DNA of 64,000 nucleotides from JACDEA01 sp963742585 (GTDB lineage Bacteria > Actinomycetota > Acidimicrobiia > Acidimicrobiales > JACDEA01), in contig CAVUMI010000004.1 of the NCBI GenBank assembly GCA_963742585.1, forward strand, positions 62,001 to 126,000, read 5' to 3'. Of this stretch, positions 34,929 through 43,592 are shown in pieces. Under the pieces are notes generated by a model, which saw nothing but the letters and a program-made list of their open reading frames with translations, searched no databases and was not told the DNA's origin. The position numbers and the translations under genes were made by a program. Position 1 is the first letter of the stretch. Each line of letters begins with the position of its first letter.

Positions 34929-36071
34929 GTGCTCACCAGCGAGAAGCGGGTCCTGACAACCCACGCCGGCAGCCTGCCGCGACCACAGGAGCTGGCCGAA
35001 CTGCACGGGCGCCGTAGCCGGGGCGAAGGGGTCGATCCCGACGAGCTGCGCGCCGCGGTGGCCGACGCCACCGCCGCTTGCATCGACGCGCAGGTGGCTG
35101 CCGGGATCGACATCGGCAACGACGGCGAGCAAGCGCGCGAGAGTTTCGTCACCTACGTCCAGCACCGGATGACCGGATTCGGTGACACCAGCCAGCGGGC
35201 GATGATGCGCGACCTGGTCGAACACCCGGACTTCATCGAGCTGGCCCTCCCCCGCTTCCAGCGGATCAAGGTGAACCTGTTCGCCGCGCCCGCCGCCATC
35301 GCTCCCGTCGCCTACGCCAACTCCGGCGAGGTGGAGGCCGAGTGCCGCCTCGTCGAGGGTGCGCCGTTCGCCCAGACGTTCATGACCGCGACGTCGCCGG
35401 GAATGGTCGCCGCGGCGATGGACAACCGCCACTACGGCTCGCAGGCGGACTACGTCCGAGCACTGGCCGCCGCGCTCGCAACGGAGTACCGCTACATCGT
35501 CGGCCAGGGCCTGCTCCTTCAGATCGACGCGCCCGACCTCGCCATGGAACGCCATACGCTCTTCGCCGACCGCCCGCTCTCGGAGTTCCTGGAATGGGTC
35601 GAGCTGGTCATCGACGCGATCAACGAGGCGCTGACGGGTATCGCGCCGGAGAACGTGCGGTTGCACGTCTGCTGGGGCAACTACGAAGGTCCGCACACCC
35701 GCGATGTGCCACTCGAGGACATCCTGCCGCTGCTCTACACCGCCAACGTCGGTGCGCTCGTGATCTCAATGGCCAACGCGCGCCACGCCCACGAATACGC
35801 CTGCTTCGCCCGCCGCCCCCTGCCCGAACGCATGGTCCTGGTCGCCGGTGTCATCGACACGACCAGCAACTACGTCGAACACCCCGAAGTCGTCGCCGAC
35901 CGCCTCGCCCACGCCGCCGTTGCCGTCGGCGATCCTCGCCGAATCATCGCCGGCACCGACTGCGGGTTCGACACGTCGGCGGGCCTCGGCGACGTGGCGC
36001 CGTCCCTGGTATGGGAGAAGTTGCGCTCCCTACGCGCCGGCGCCGACCTCGCCAGCGAGCGGCTCTTCTAG
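34929..36071 (+). CDS. Cobalamin-independent methionine synthase (MetE) C-domain-like protein
   Basis: Intact, 380 residues, GTG start. VLTTHAGSLPRPQELAELHG is the start signature of stand-alone MetE-like/UROD-fold proteins. Zinc ligands are in VRLHVCWGNYEGPHTRD (His, Cys), the Glu in the YANSGEVEAECR neighbourhood, and IIAGTDCGFDTSAGLG (Cys). These proteins transfer methyl or other alkyl groups to or from thiols, and many act in alkyl-CoM or thioether catabolism rather than methionine synthesis. Divergent from the leftward MBL pair. Confidence 0.85.
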   Translation: MLTSEKRVLTTHAGSLPRPQELAELHGRRSRGEGVDPDELRAAVADATAACIDAQVAAGIDIGNDGEQARESFVTYVQHRMTGFGDTSQRAMMRDLVEHPDFIELALPRFQRIKVNLFAAPAAIAPVAYANSGEVEAECRLVEGAPFAQTFMTATSPGMVAAAMDNRHYGSQADYVRALAAALATEYRYIVGQGLLLQIDAPDLAMERHTLFADRPLSEFLEWVELVIDAINEALTGIAPENVRLHVCWGNYEGPHTRDVPLEDILPLLYTANVGALVISMANARHAHEYACFARRPLPERMVLVAGVIDTTSNYVEHPEVVADRLAHAAVAVGDPRRIIAGTDCGFDTSAGLGDVAPSLVWEKLRSLRAGADLASERLF

Positions 36072-36080
36072 CGCGAGCGC

Positions 36081-36767
36081 TTAGTCAGTAAGCCAGCCGG
36101 CAGGAGTGTCGGCGACGCGTGACAGCGGCGGCGTCCAACCCGTGCCCGGCGCATGGCTGCGCACGACCTTCGCCGGCGCACCGGCTATCACCGCGTTGTC
36201 GGGGACCACACCGCGCACGACCGAGCCCGCAGCCACGGTCACGTGACGGCCAATGTCGGCGCCCGGGAGCACGACGACGCCGGCGGCCAACCAACTGCCG
36301 GCTCCGATTCGCACAGGCGCCTCGGTCAGCCATTGGCGCCCAATGGGCAACGAGATGTCCGCGTAACTGTGGTTGTGATCGGTGATGTACACGTTTGGTC
36401 CCGTGGTCACGTCGTCGCCAATGACAATCCCGCAGCGACCGATGATCGAACTGCCGCGACCGATGTTGCATCGATCACCGATGAGCACCACCGGTTCATC
36501 TGTGCCCAGGTCTTCGGTCGGCAATCCGGCGGCCAAACTGACGTGCGCGCCGATCATCGTCTCGGCACCGATCGAGATCCACCGCTGCCCGAACACCGAT
36601 CCCGGCGGGAACGCGATGCCGCTGCGCGGGCCCATTCGATAGAAGCGGCGGCCGTGCGGGTCGTCGGGACCGACCATCCCGACCGCGCTCACCCACTCCC
36701 ACGTGCGTTGGATCAGCCGGGCGGCGACGTTACGGGTACTGGGCGACAGCTCTGAAGGTGCGAACAC
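36081..36767 (-). CDS. Left-handed beta-helix (hexapeptide) acyltransferase
   Basis: GTG 36767. IGAETMIGAHVSLAAGLPTE, VVLIGDRCNIGRGSSIIGRC, GIVIGDDVTTGPNVYITDHN HSY and GAGSWLAAGVVVLPGADIGR HVTVAAGSVV form consecutive hexapeptide turns, and the catalytic His is in TDHNHSY. About 228 residues, intact. O-acetyltransferases of this type modify sugars or polysaccharides. It ends 10 bases from the convergent MetE-like gene and starts 22 bases after the hydrolase stop. Confidence 0.85.
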   Translation of the reverse strand: MFAPSELSPSTRNVAARLIQRTWEWVSAVGMVGPDDPHGRRFYRMGPRSGIAFPPGSVFGQRWISIGAETMIGAHVSLAAGLPTEDLGTDEPVVLIGDRCNIGRGSSIIGRCGIVIGDDVTTGPNVYITDHNHSYADISLPIGRQWLTEAPVRIGAGSWLAAGVVVLPGADIGRHVTVAAGSVVRGVVPDNAVIAGAPAKVVRSHAPGTGWTPPLSRVADTPAGWLTD

Positions 36768-36789
36768 CGCGGCACCGTACGGGAAATTG

Positions 36790-37692
36790 CTAGACGAAGT
36801 CGGTGATGAGGCGGGCCAGCTCGACCGGCTGATCGCCCTGGATGCTGTGGCCGGCGTCGGCGACGTGCTCGACGCGGGCGTCGGGCCGCCGGCGCAGCAA
36901 CTCGGCTTCGTCAGCATCATCGACCACTGACTGCGGCAGCACTCCGCGCACAAGCAGCAGCGGCACCTGTAGCGCAGAGACGGCATCCCATAGCGAGCCG
37001 AAGTCGTGCGCCGGCGGACCTTCGCTGCTCACATGCGTGTCTTGCGCGCGAAAGCGGGCGTACCGCCACACCCAACTACCGTCCTCGCGCTGCAGCGCAT
37101 TGTGCAGGATCCCCCGTCGCAGCGACGACACGGTGCGCGTCGGGTTGAACTGAATCGTGCGGGCAAGGATCTCGTCGAAGTCGGGGAAGCTCTCGGGACC
37201 GTTGATGAACGCGGTGATGGGCGCGGCTTTCTCGGCGTTGGCGCCCGGCGTCACGTCCACCAGCACGACGGCCCGCGCCAGATCGGGCGCGACCTGGGTG
37301 AGCGCCAGCGTGGTGACCCCGCCGAGCGACATACCCACGACCGCGGCGGCGTCGGGCGCCAACACGCGAATGGCTGCCGCGATGTCCGACGCGTTGTCGT
37401 GCAGGCCCAGCGATCCCCGCTTGCCGCCGTCCGAGTGGCCATGGCCGGGAAGGTCGATGGCGACCAACGGGCGGTTGAGCGCCATGGCCACGGTGTCCCA
37501 CGTGTGCGCGTTCTGCGCGCCGCCGTGCAGGAACACCAGCTCCGGTTCCTGGGCACCCCACACCAATGCGCTGAGCTGGCGACCGTCGTCGAGCGCGACC
37601 GACTCGCGCCTGACGACGGGCGGACCGTCGTAGGGAAGGCCGAACTCCTCGGCGTTCTCATGGAACAGCGAAAACTCGTCGTACTCCAGCAC
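36790..37692 (-). CDS. Alpha/beta hydrolase
   Basis: Intact, about 300 residues. ELVFLHGGAQNAHTWDTVAM (oxyanion HGG), VAIDLPGHGHSDGG, nucleophile in AVVGMSLGGVTTLAL, catalytic Asp region VPLLLVRGVLPQSVVDDADE, and His in VEHVADAGHSIQGDQPVELA. Similar to the hydrolases of aromatic and lipid catabolism in mycobacteria. Starts four bases after the DUF6855-like stop. Confidence 0.87.
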   Translation of the reverse strand: MLEYDEFSLFHENAEEFGLPYDGPPVVRRESVALDDGRQLSALVWGAQEPELVFLHGGAQNAHTWDTVAMALNRPLVAIDLPGHGHSDGGKRGSLGLHDNASDIAAAIRVLAPDAAAVVGMSLGGVTTLALTQVAPDLARAVVLVDVTPGANAEKAAPITAFINGPESFPDFDEILARTIQFNPTRTVSSLRRGILHNALQREDGSWVWRYARFRAQDTHVSSEGPPAHDFGSLWDAVSALQVPLLLVRGVLPQSVVDDADEAELLRRRPDARVEHVADAGHSIQGDQPVELARLITDFV

Positions 37693-37696
37693 GGCG

Positions 37697-38104
37697 TCAG
37701 GTCGCCCGCATGCGGTTCTTGCGTGGGTTGTGCTCGACCTCGGCCCGGCCCAGCACCTCGAGCACCGGCGGCACGTAGTTACCGAAGCGGCCGCGCAGGC
37801 CTTTCTTGAGCCCGTACCACCCGCCGACCGGGTTGTCAGGGGATCGACCCCACGCTTCAACTGTGCCGTCAGCCGCCGGCTTCTGCTCGTCGGCGGCGCC
37901 GAGCGGCATCCAGTCGCCGTGCTTCTTGAGCATCGCATGCAGATCGTCCAGACAGCGCAGCTGGTAGCTGAGCTGCGTCTTGCCGACTTGACAGACGAGT
38001 GCTGGCGGGTCCGCGGCCTCGTCGCGATACACCTCGAACTCAGACTGGCCGCTCGGCGTCTTCAGAACCCACGGGCTGTCTTTCGTGCCATCACCCTTAG
38101 CCAT
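37697..38104 (-). CDS. DUF6855-like conserved actinobacterial protein
   Basis: Intact, 135 residues: MAKGDGTKDSPWVLKTPSGQ SEFEVYRDEAADPPALVCQV, LSYQLRCLDDLHAMLKKHGD WMPLGAADEQKP, and VEAWGRSPDNPVGGWYGLKK GLRGRFGNYVPPVLEVLG. A highly conserved small cytoplasmic protein common in actinobacteria, of unknown function. The C-terminal NPRKNRMRAT is basic. Confidence 0.7.
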   Translation of the reverse strand: MAKGDGTKDSPWVLKTPSGQSEFEVYRDEAADPPALVCQVGKTQLSYQLRCLDDLHAMLKKHGDWMPLGAADEQKPAADGTVEAWGRSPDNPVGGWYGLKKGLRGRFGNYVPPVLEVLGRAEVEHNPRKNRMRAT

Positions 38105-38117
38105 TCCGTCACCGTAC

Positions 38118-39733
38118 CTACATCACGACGTCGCGGCGGCGAAAGACCATCACCCCCACGAATGCGGCGACGACCCCGATGCCCGCAAGCGCGAGCGCGC
38201 TGGGCCAATTCGGGTCGGCCGCCGGTGCCGGCGCGATGTGGTGAAACACGGAGGAACCGAGCAGCACCCGGTTCGTCGTGATAACCGCCGCGACGAGCTG
38301 GACCACGAAGGACCACGTCACGACGGCGTACGCGATCGCGGGCGCCCGTCGCGGCGCGATGCCGAACAGCAGACCCCCGACGCCGAGCACGAACAACCCC
38401 GGCGGCGTGATGTTGATGCCGGCTTTAACGAGATCGCCAAAGCCCACACCGCTGTGTTGCGACGCGGCACCGGCCCATGACGCGAGACCGGCGACAACAC
38501 CGACGACAACGACGACCGCGGCACCAACCCCGAGCCGAGCAACGAGCCACCGATGCCGGCTCACCGGTCGAACCAGGACGTTGTCGAGGTGCCCCTCGGC
38601 TTCCTCGGCGCGGGCCGCCGCGACCTGGCCGGCGGCGGCGAACGCAACCAGTGCCCCGGCGAACACAAGCGCAAACCCGAGGTAGGACGCCGCGCCGCCC
38701 CGGCTACCGCCCAGACGGGCCAGCGCCCGCTCGATCGTCTCCGAGCCGCTAACCGCGCTCGCCGCCGACTGCGCCACCAAGCCAGTTACGAGGCTGATGC
38801 CGGCCAGGGCCCCAGCCCACGCCAGCGCGAATGGCAGCGTGAGCCGGACCGTGAGGCCGGTGGGGCCGTTCAGTAGGGCGAGACGCGGCGGGCGGGTATC
38901 GCGGCGGGAAGCGCGCCGGCGCCGACATCACGACGCGCCGCTAGCCCGATCGCCCCACCGGCCAGCAGCGCGGCCGCGAGGCCAAGCGGGAGCAGCGCCA
39001 GCGGACGCGAGCCCGTGAGCGGACGTAGTTCCTCGACCCACCCCAACGGGCTCGCCCACCTCAGCCATTTCAGCTGCGAGGCCGAGTCAGCGACCATCCG
39101 TACCAGGAAAGCAACGCCGAAGACGGCCGCACCGATCGCGTTGGCTTGCCGGCGGGTGGCGGCCAGCTGCGAGGAAAGGGCGCCGACCGCGAGGAACACA
39201 ACCGCACTCGCGACGAGTGCCGTCGCGAGGAAGAGCGAACCGGTCAGCGAGAACCCGACGTCCGGACTGAGACCGACGGCCCAGGTGCCCATCGCCGTGA
39301 CCGCCCACAGGGCGACGGCGCCCACGCCCAGGCCCACCACCGCTTGCGCGGTTGCGCCGCGCCGCGTGGTCTGCCCGGCCAGCAGCAACTCCCACCGGCC
39401 GGCCTCCTCCTCGCCCCGCAGCAGGCGCGTGGCCGCTAGCAGCCCCCAGAACGCGCCGACGATGCTCATGACTCCCATCGTTCGCCAGGCGGTGAATCCG
39501 GCCACCGTGTCGAGGCGGCGCGCCGGCCCCAGCAGGGCCGCCAGTCCCGCGTTACTCCCGAAGCTGCGGGCCAGCGTGTCGCGCGACGCGGCTGTCGGGA
39601 ACGTCGACGCATACCCGGCGGCCGACGCCGCGACGATCGAGGCGAAGAGGAGGCCCCAGAGGATGCCGGACCGCGCCGCGCGCCGCGCGGTGAGTGCACC
39701 GACCAACCGTTGGGGTGCCGACCGCACTTTCAC
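38118..39733 (-). CDS. ABC-2 type exporter permease, one frameshift
   Basis: GTG 39733 overlaps the ATPase stop by 4 bases. About 538 residues with roughly twelve hydrophobic segments in two halves, like the exporter permeases of the polyketide-antibiotic type. First half: GILWGLLFASIVAASAAGYA, LLRGEEEAGRWELLLAGQTT RRGATAQAVVGLGVGAVALW. A shift near 38875 links RRVS to LLNGPTGLTVRLTLPFALAW. Second half: RAEEAEGHLDNVLVRPVSRH RWLVARLG. The two GxWELLLA/DNVLVRP repeats are the family hallmark. Confidence 0.85.
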
Positions 39734-40623
39734 GAGCGGTCGGCGTGGTCCCCGTAGTGCGCGAGAAACAGCTCTTCCAATGAGGGTTCACGACTGATCA
39801 ACCGCCGCAGACCCGCGGTGGCGAGCACCTGCATCAGGGGGGCGACCGGGCCCGCTACCTGACACCGGAGGCGGTTGCCGGTGACGTCGATGGCCGCGAC
39901 GCCCGGCACCGAGCTGACGTCGGGCGGCGCGCTCTCGAACTCGGCCTCGATCGACAACGCCGAGAGGTGGCGCATGTCCGACAGCGTCCCCACCTCGACC
40001 AAGCAGCCTCCGCGGAAGATTGCCACGCGCTCGCACAACGCCTCGACCTCGCTGAGTATGTGTGACGAGAGAAAGACGGTTTGCCCCCGGTCGTGGGCGT
40101 CGCGCACGCATTCACGGAACGCCTGCTCCATGAGCGGGTCGAGACCGCTAGTGGGCTCGTCCAGCAACAACAGGTCGGCGCGGGTCATAAGCGCGGCGAT
40201 GAGGATGACCTTCTGGCGGTTGCCCTTCGAATACGCCCGCACCCGCTTGGAGGGGTCGAGCTGAAACTGGTCTATGAGTTGTTCGCGGTACGCGACGTCG
40301 ATGCCGCCGTGCAACTGGCCGAGGAGGTGCAAAGTCTCGGCCCCGGTGAGCGCCGGCCACAGGTTGGCCTCGCCGGCGACGTACGCCACCCTGCGATGGG
40401 CCTCCACCGGGCGGGCTTGGCAGTCGATCCCGAAGATCTCGGCGCGGCCCGCGGTCGCCCGAACGAGGGCCAGGAGCAGGCGGAGTGTCGTGGTCTTGCC
40501 CGCGCCGTTCGGTCCCAGGTATCCGATGACCTCGCCTTCGGCGACTTCGAGATCGAGCGCGCTGAGCGCAACCGTCTTGCCAAAGTTCTTGCTCAAGCCC
40601 TCGGTGCGAATAGCGACGCCCAT
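39730..40623 (-). CDS. ABC exporter ATP-binding protein
   Basis: Intact, 297 residues. Walker A GPNGAGKTTT, Q-loop region RVAYVAGEANLWPALTGAET, signature YSKGNRQKV (degenerate LSGGQ, as usual in this family), Walker B LLLLDEPTSGLD, switch His in VFLSSHILSEVEALC. The C-terminal regulatory part ends SLEELFLAHYGD. It forms an exporter with the adjoining two-halved permease. Resistance or lipid export is inferred only from the family. Confidence 0.92.
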   Translation of the reverse strand: MGVAIRTEGLSKNFGKTVALSALDLEVAEGEVIGYLGPNGAGKTTTLRLLLALVRATAGRAEIFGIDCQARPVEAHRRVAYVAGEANLWPALTGAETLHLLGQLHGGIDVAYREQLIDQFQLDPSKRVRAYSKGNRQKVILIAALMTRADLLLLDEPTSGLDPLMEQAFRECVRDAHDRGQTVFLSSHILSEVEALCERVAIFRGGCLVEVGTLSDMRHLSALSIEAEFESAPPDVSSVPGVAAIDVTGNRLRCQVAGPVAPLMQVLATAGLRRLISREPSLEELFLAHYGDHADRS

Positions 40624-40626
40624 TCG

Positions 40627-41427
40627 CTACGTCGCGGCACGCGCGAGATGGCCGGCGACCGCGGCTACCCACGCGGTTGGATCGTCTTCTTGGGGCGAGT
40701 GGCCGGCGCCGGAGATCACGACGAGATGCGCGTCAGGGATTGTCGCGGCCAGCGCATCGGCGCCCGCCCGTAGCCCCGAGTCGTTCTCCCCGATCAATAC
40801 CGTCACTGGAAGCTTCAGACCGGCCAGGCCGTCGAGCAGCGACGGGTACGAGTTGAGCTCAGTGCTGAAGGCGGCGAATGCCTCGACGTCCATGTTGGTG
40901 AGCTTGTATCGCAGCCGCTCCCGCCCAGTCGCCGACGGCGGCGTCGGCTGCTTTTCCATGAAGCGCAGGAACATCTCGGCCACCGCGCCCATGCCGTCGG
41001 CGCGAGCGAGATCCAACACGTGACCGACCCAGCTCTTCGGGATCTGGCCCGCCGGAGCGCCGGCGGTATCCATGAGGATCAGCGACCGCAGCGTGTCGGG
41101 ACGCGCCAGCGCATAGCGCATGGCGACGACCCCGCCCATCGAGTGACCGAGCAGGTCAAACGGCGCCAGCGCGCACTGGTCGACGAAACCGGTCAGGTCG
41201 TCGACGAGCTGGTCGAACGTGTAGGCAGCGGCGCGGCCGAGGTTGGAGCTGTCGCCGTGGCCGCGCTGGTCGTAGGCGACCACGCGGCGGTCGCCCGCAA
41301 GCTCACCAATGACGTCGGCCCAATCGAGCCGGCTCCCAGTGAAACCGTGAAGCAACAAGAGCGGCGGATCGCCCGATCCGTGGTCCTCGTAGGCGATGTC
41401 GGCGTCGTTGATGCGCAGCGTCGTCAC
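40627..41427 (-). CDS. Alpha/beta hydrolase
   Basis: Intact, 266 residues. PPLLLLHGFTGSRLDWADVI, VVAYDQRGHGDSSNLG, FDLLGHSMGGVVAMRYALAR (Ser), TVLIGENDSGLRAGADALAA (Asp) and VVISGAGHSPQEDDPTAWVA (His). Belongs to the 3-oxoadipate enol-lactonase/haloperoxidase-like group. Four bases upstream of the ABC ATPase start in the same direction. Confidence 0.88.
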   Translation of the reverse strand: MTTLRINDADIAYEDHGSGDPPLLLLHGFTGSRLDWADVIGELAGDRRVVAYDQRGHGDSSNLGRAAAYTFDQLVDDLTGFVDQCALAPFDLLGHSMGGVVAMRYALARPDTLRSLILMDTAGAPAGQIPKSWVGHVLDLARADGMGAVAEMFLRFMEKQPTPPSATGRERLRYKLTNMDVEAFAAFSTELNSYPSLLDGLAGLKLPVTVLIGENDSGLRAGADALAATIPDAHLVVISGAGHSPQEDDPTAWVAAVAGHLARAAT

Positions 41428-41467
41428 ACCGCATCTCTACTCCACCGCGGGAGGTAAAGATGGGTTC

Positions 41468-42283
41468 GTGGGCAAGGGGTGGGAAGACTGGGAGTGGGAT
41501 GAGACCTTGTTCGCCGGCGCCGCGCCGCACTATGTGCGCGGGCGGTTGCCATACGCCGCCGGGCTCGCCGACGCCATGGCCGAGGCGCTCGAGCTCGACG
41601 GGACCGGCCGCTTGTGCGACGTCGGCTGCGGCCCGGGCGTGGTTGCATTGCGGCTCGCACACCTCTTTGATGAAGTCGTCGGCCTCGATCCCGATGCCGG
41701 CATGCTGGCCGAGGCCGAGCTGGAAGCCAACCAGGCTGGAGTCACGAACGCGCGCTGGGTGCACCGGCGGGCCGAGGAGCTACCGGCCGATCTCGGGCGC
41801 TTCCGGGCGGTGACGTTTGCGGCGTCATTCCACTGGATGGACCGACCGAAGGTGGCCAACGCGGCGCTGGCGATGCTCGAGGCAGGCGGCGCCGTCGTGC
41901 ACGTCGACAATCAGCACCAGAACCTGGAGTCGCCCCACAAGGACGTGGTCGCCGACCTTCGACGTGCGTACCTCGGCCCGGACACGCGCGCTGGTCAATC
42001 GATCCGCAACAGCTCGCCGAGCGGCGAGGAAGCGGTGTTCGCCGCTGCGGGGTTCGGGGCTCCGCAGCGCGTGCGGGTGCCGGACGGTCGTCGCCTCGAG
42101 CGGACGCTCGACGAGCTTGCCGCCGAGACCTTCTCATCGTCGTCGACAGCACCGCACCTGTTCGGAGATCGCCTTGCCGACTTCGAAGCCGACCTGCGCG
42201 CCGCACTCGGCCGTGCGTTTCCGAGTGGCGTACTCCCGGTTCAGCTCCCGGATAACGAGCTGATCATCTACCGCCCCGCCTAG
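41468..42283 (+). CDS. Class I SAM-dependent methyltransferase
   Basis: GTG 41468 (VGKGWEDWEWDETLFAGAAP). SAM-binding motif I LCDVGCGPGVVALRLAHL, motif II VVGLDPDAGMLAEAELEA, then FRAVTFAASFHWMDRPKVAN. About 271 residues, intact. The start is the first codon after the divergent hydrolase promoter region. Small-molecule methyltransferase of unknown substrate. Its last 20 bases overlap the 3' end of the convergent SET gene. Confidence 0.87.
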   Translation: MGKGWEDWEWDETLFAGAAPHYVRGRLPYAAGLADAMAEALELDGTGRLCDVGCGPGVVALRLAHLFDEVVGLDPDAGMLAEAELEANQAGVTNARWVHRRAEELPADLGRFRAVTFAASFHWMDRPKVANAALAMLEAGGAVVHVDNQHQNLESPHKDVVADLRRAYLGPDTRAGQSIRNSSPSGEEAVFAAAGFGAPQRVRVPDGRRLERTLDELAAETFSSSSTAPHLFGDRLADFEADLRAALGRAFPSGVLPVQLPDNELIIYRPA

Positions 42284-42753
42284 CCCGCCGTCGGTACTCG
42301 CGCCGGATGAACGCTGGCGCGTGCGCCAGGTACTGCTCTTGCCGGTCGGCCGTCATCGCGAAGTAGCTACCGACGACGATGCCCGAACAGCTGGCGGTGC
42401 CGCAGTTGCAAGGCCAGCTGCTGCCGTCGAAGGCGTTGAGGCGATAGTCGATCGTTATCTCTTCGCCGGCGGCTATCGCCCGCCAGGCGAACACCTTGAC
42501 GCCATGTCGCATCGCGCTCGGGTTCGCAGGAATGATTGAGATAACAGCCGGGCGGCCCGAGCACGGCGAACCGGTCGAAGCCCAGCTCGCAAAGATGGAT
42601 CCGTTGCCACTCATCGAGTGACGCGATCCCGGCTTCGTCGACGACCAAGACATGTCGCCTCCGAAAGATGAATTCGCCAGCCTCGAACGCGCGCCGGGCG
42701 TAGACGCCGAGTCCCTTGTCACCCGCGTCCCGCACCTCGACGTTGTCAATCAC
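42264..42753 (-). CDS. SET-domain protein (lysine methyltransferase fold), one frameshift
   Basis: MIDNVEVRDAGDKGLGVYAR RAFEAGEFIFRRRHVLVVDE starts the SET-N region. After GCYLNHSCEPN (NHSC SAM/substrate motif) and a shift near 42520 come RHGVKVFAWRAIAAGEEITI DYRLNAFDG (GEEITxDY) and a post-SET cluster PCNCGTASCSGIV. About 162 residues. Bacterial SET proteins are uncommon and usually thought to modify ribosomal or DNA-binding proteins or to derive from transfer. All core motifs are present once the single shift is repaired. Confidence 0.85.
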
Positions 42754-42760
42754 CAGTCCA

Positions 42761-42807
42761 TTCTCGAGGCAATAGCTGTCGGAAAACGACAGCTATTGCC
42801 TCGAGAA
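42761..42807. repeat. Perfect 21-bp inverted repeat with GAAAA loop
   Basis: Arms 42761-42781 (TTCTCGAGGCAATAGCTGTC then G) and 42787-42807 are exact complements around GAAAA. It lies between the DUF6458 stop and the SET start on the same strand. No T-run follows on either side, so if it terminates transcription it would be a stem-only type. The lower GC than the flanks is notable. Confidence 0.75.
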
Positions 42808-42821
42808 AGTCAGAACGTGGG

Positions 42822-43073
42822 TTAGACGACCTCTTCTTCGACGACGCGGGTGCGGCGGGCCGGGCCGCCGTCATCGACGACGGTCTGGCGACGGTAGCCG
42901 CCGGGGCCGCCCCAGCTGTTCCAGAACATCATCGAAAGCAGGATGCCGAACCCGCCGACGATCATGAGGATCATGCCGATGGTGTTGAGGTTGAAGCCTT
43001 CTGTGGTGACGTCGACCGCGAAGGCCAAAATGGCGCCGACGGCGAACAAGAAGACGGAAGTACCGATACCCAT
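42822..43073 (-). CDS. DUF6458 family membrane protein
   Basis: MGIGTSVFLFAVGAILAFAV DVTTEGFNLNTIGMILMIVG GFGILLSMMFWNSWGG is the two-helix DUF6458 signature; the tail is basic then acidic (RRTRVVEEEVV). GGAG precedes ATG 43073 by seven bases; an upstream ATG at 43085 is less likely. 83 residues, intact. Widespread in actinobacteria, function unknown. Confidence 0.85.
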   Translation of the reverse strand: MGIGTSVFLFAVGAILAFAVDVTTEGFNLNTIGMILMIVGGFGILLSMMFWNSWGGPGGYRRQTVVDDGGPARRTRVVEEEVV

Positions 43074-43145
43074 GATTGGCTCCAAGCGTCGAGGAATAGG
43101 GCTACGGACCCCTTACCCAAATAACGTCCTCACCACACTGCGTGG

Positions 43146-43592
43146 TCAAACGATGCCAGTGGCGTCGAAGACCCATGAGAGGTCGGCGCTCATAATTTCC
43201 TCCACCCACCATGCCGGTGCGCCGTTGATGAGCGTGTTGTAGTCCCAGTAGTCCTTCCAGATCGCGATGACGTCACCGCGCACGTGTTGCACAGAGACAA
43301 ATGGGAGCGCGACGGTCTCGCCGCTCGACCAGTGCCACACCTCGGTGTGCTCGGTCATGACGATCCGATCGCCTGCCGATGCGACAACGCCGGGTTGGTG
43401 CTCGTAGCCGGTCAAACCTTCGAGACCGAGGCGCAAGCGGGCTTCGATTCCCGCCGGGCCACGCGCCGCGCTGGTCGGACCGGTCGGCACGTCGTAGTAG
43501 ATCGAGTCGTCGTCGAAGAACGAACGGATGCGTTCCCAGTCGCGCTCGTACAGCGCGTCCCAGAAGCGCGCCGCGACCTCCGACGCCGTCAC
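43146..43592 (-). CDS. Limonene-epoxide-hydrolase/SnoaL-like protein
   Basis: GTG 43592 overlaps the amidohydrolase stop (GTGA). VTASEVAARFWDALYERDWE RIRSFFDDDSIYYDVP, GPAGIEARLRLGLEGLTGYE HQPGVVASAGDRIVMTEHTE VWHW and VSVQHVRGDVIAIWKDYWDY NTLI. The IWKDYWD and R/E/H residues resemble the LEH branch (mycobacterial EphG-like) in which an Asp-Arg-Asp set opens epoxides. 148 residues, intact. Probably co-translated with the amidohydrolase. Confidence 0.8.
   Translation of the reverse strand: MTASEVAARFWDALYERDWERIRSFFDDDSIYYDVPTGPTSAARGPAGIEARLRLGLEGLTGYEHQPGVVASAGDRIVMTEHTEVWHWSSGETVALPFVSVQHVRGDVIAIWKDYWDYNTLINGAPAWWVEEIMSADLSWVFDATGIV

Noticed and set aside
36801..42760. Idea that the two ABC exporters (39730, 50914) belong to an antibiotic cluster
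   Set aside because: No PKS, NRPS or other biosynthetic core genes occur nearby; exporter families alone do not indicate a cluster.
42761..42807. Classical intrinsic terminator
   Set aside because: The stem is perfect but neither strand has a T-run after it, so only an unspecified inverted repeat is called.
43074..43145. Alternative-sigma (SigF-like) promoter before the DUF6458 gene based on GGGTAA
   Set aside because: No acceptable upstream GTTT-like box at the right spacing.
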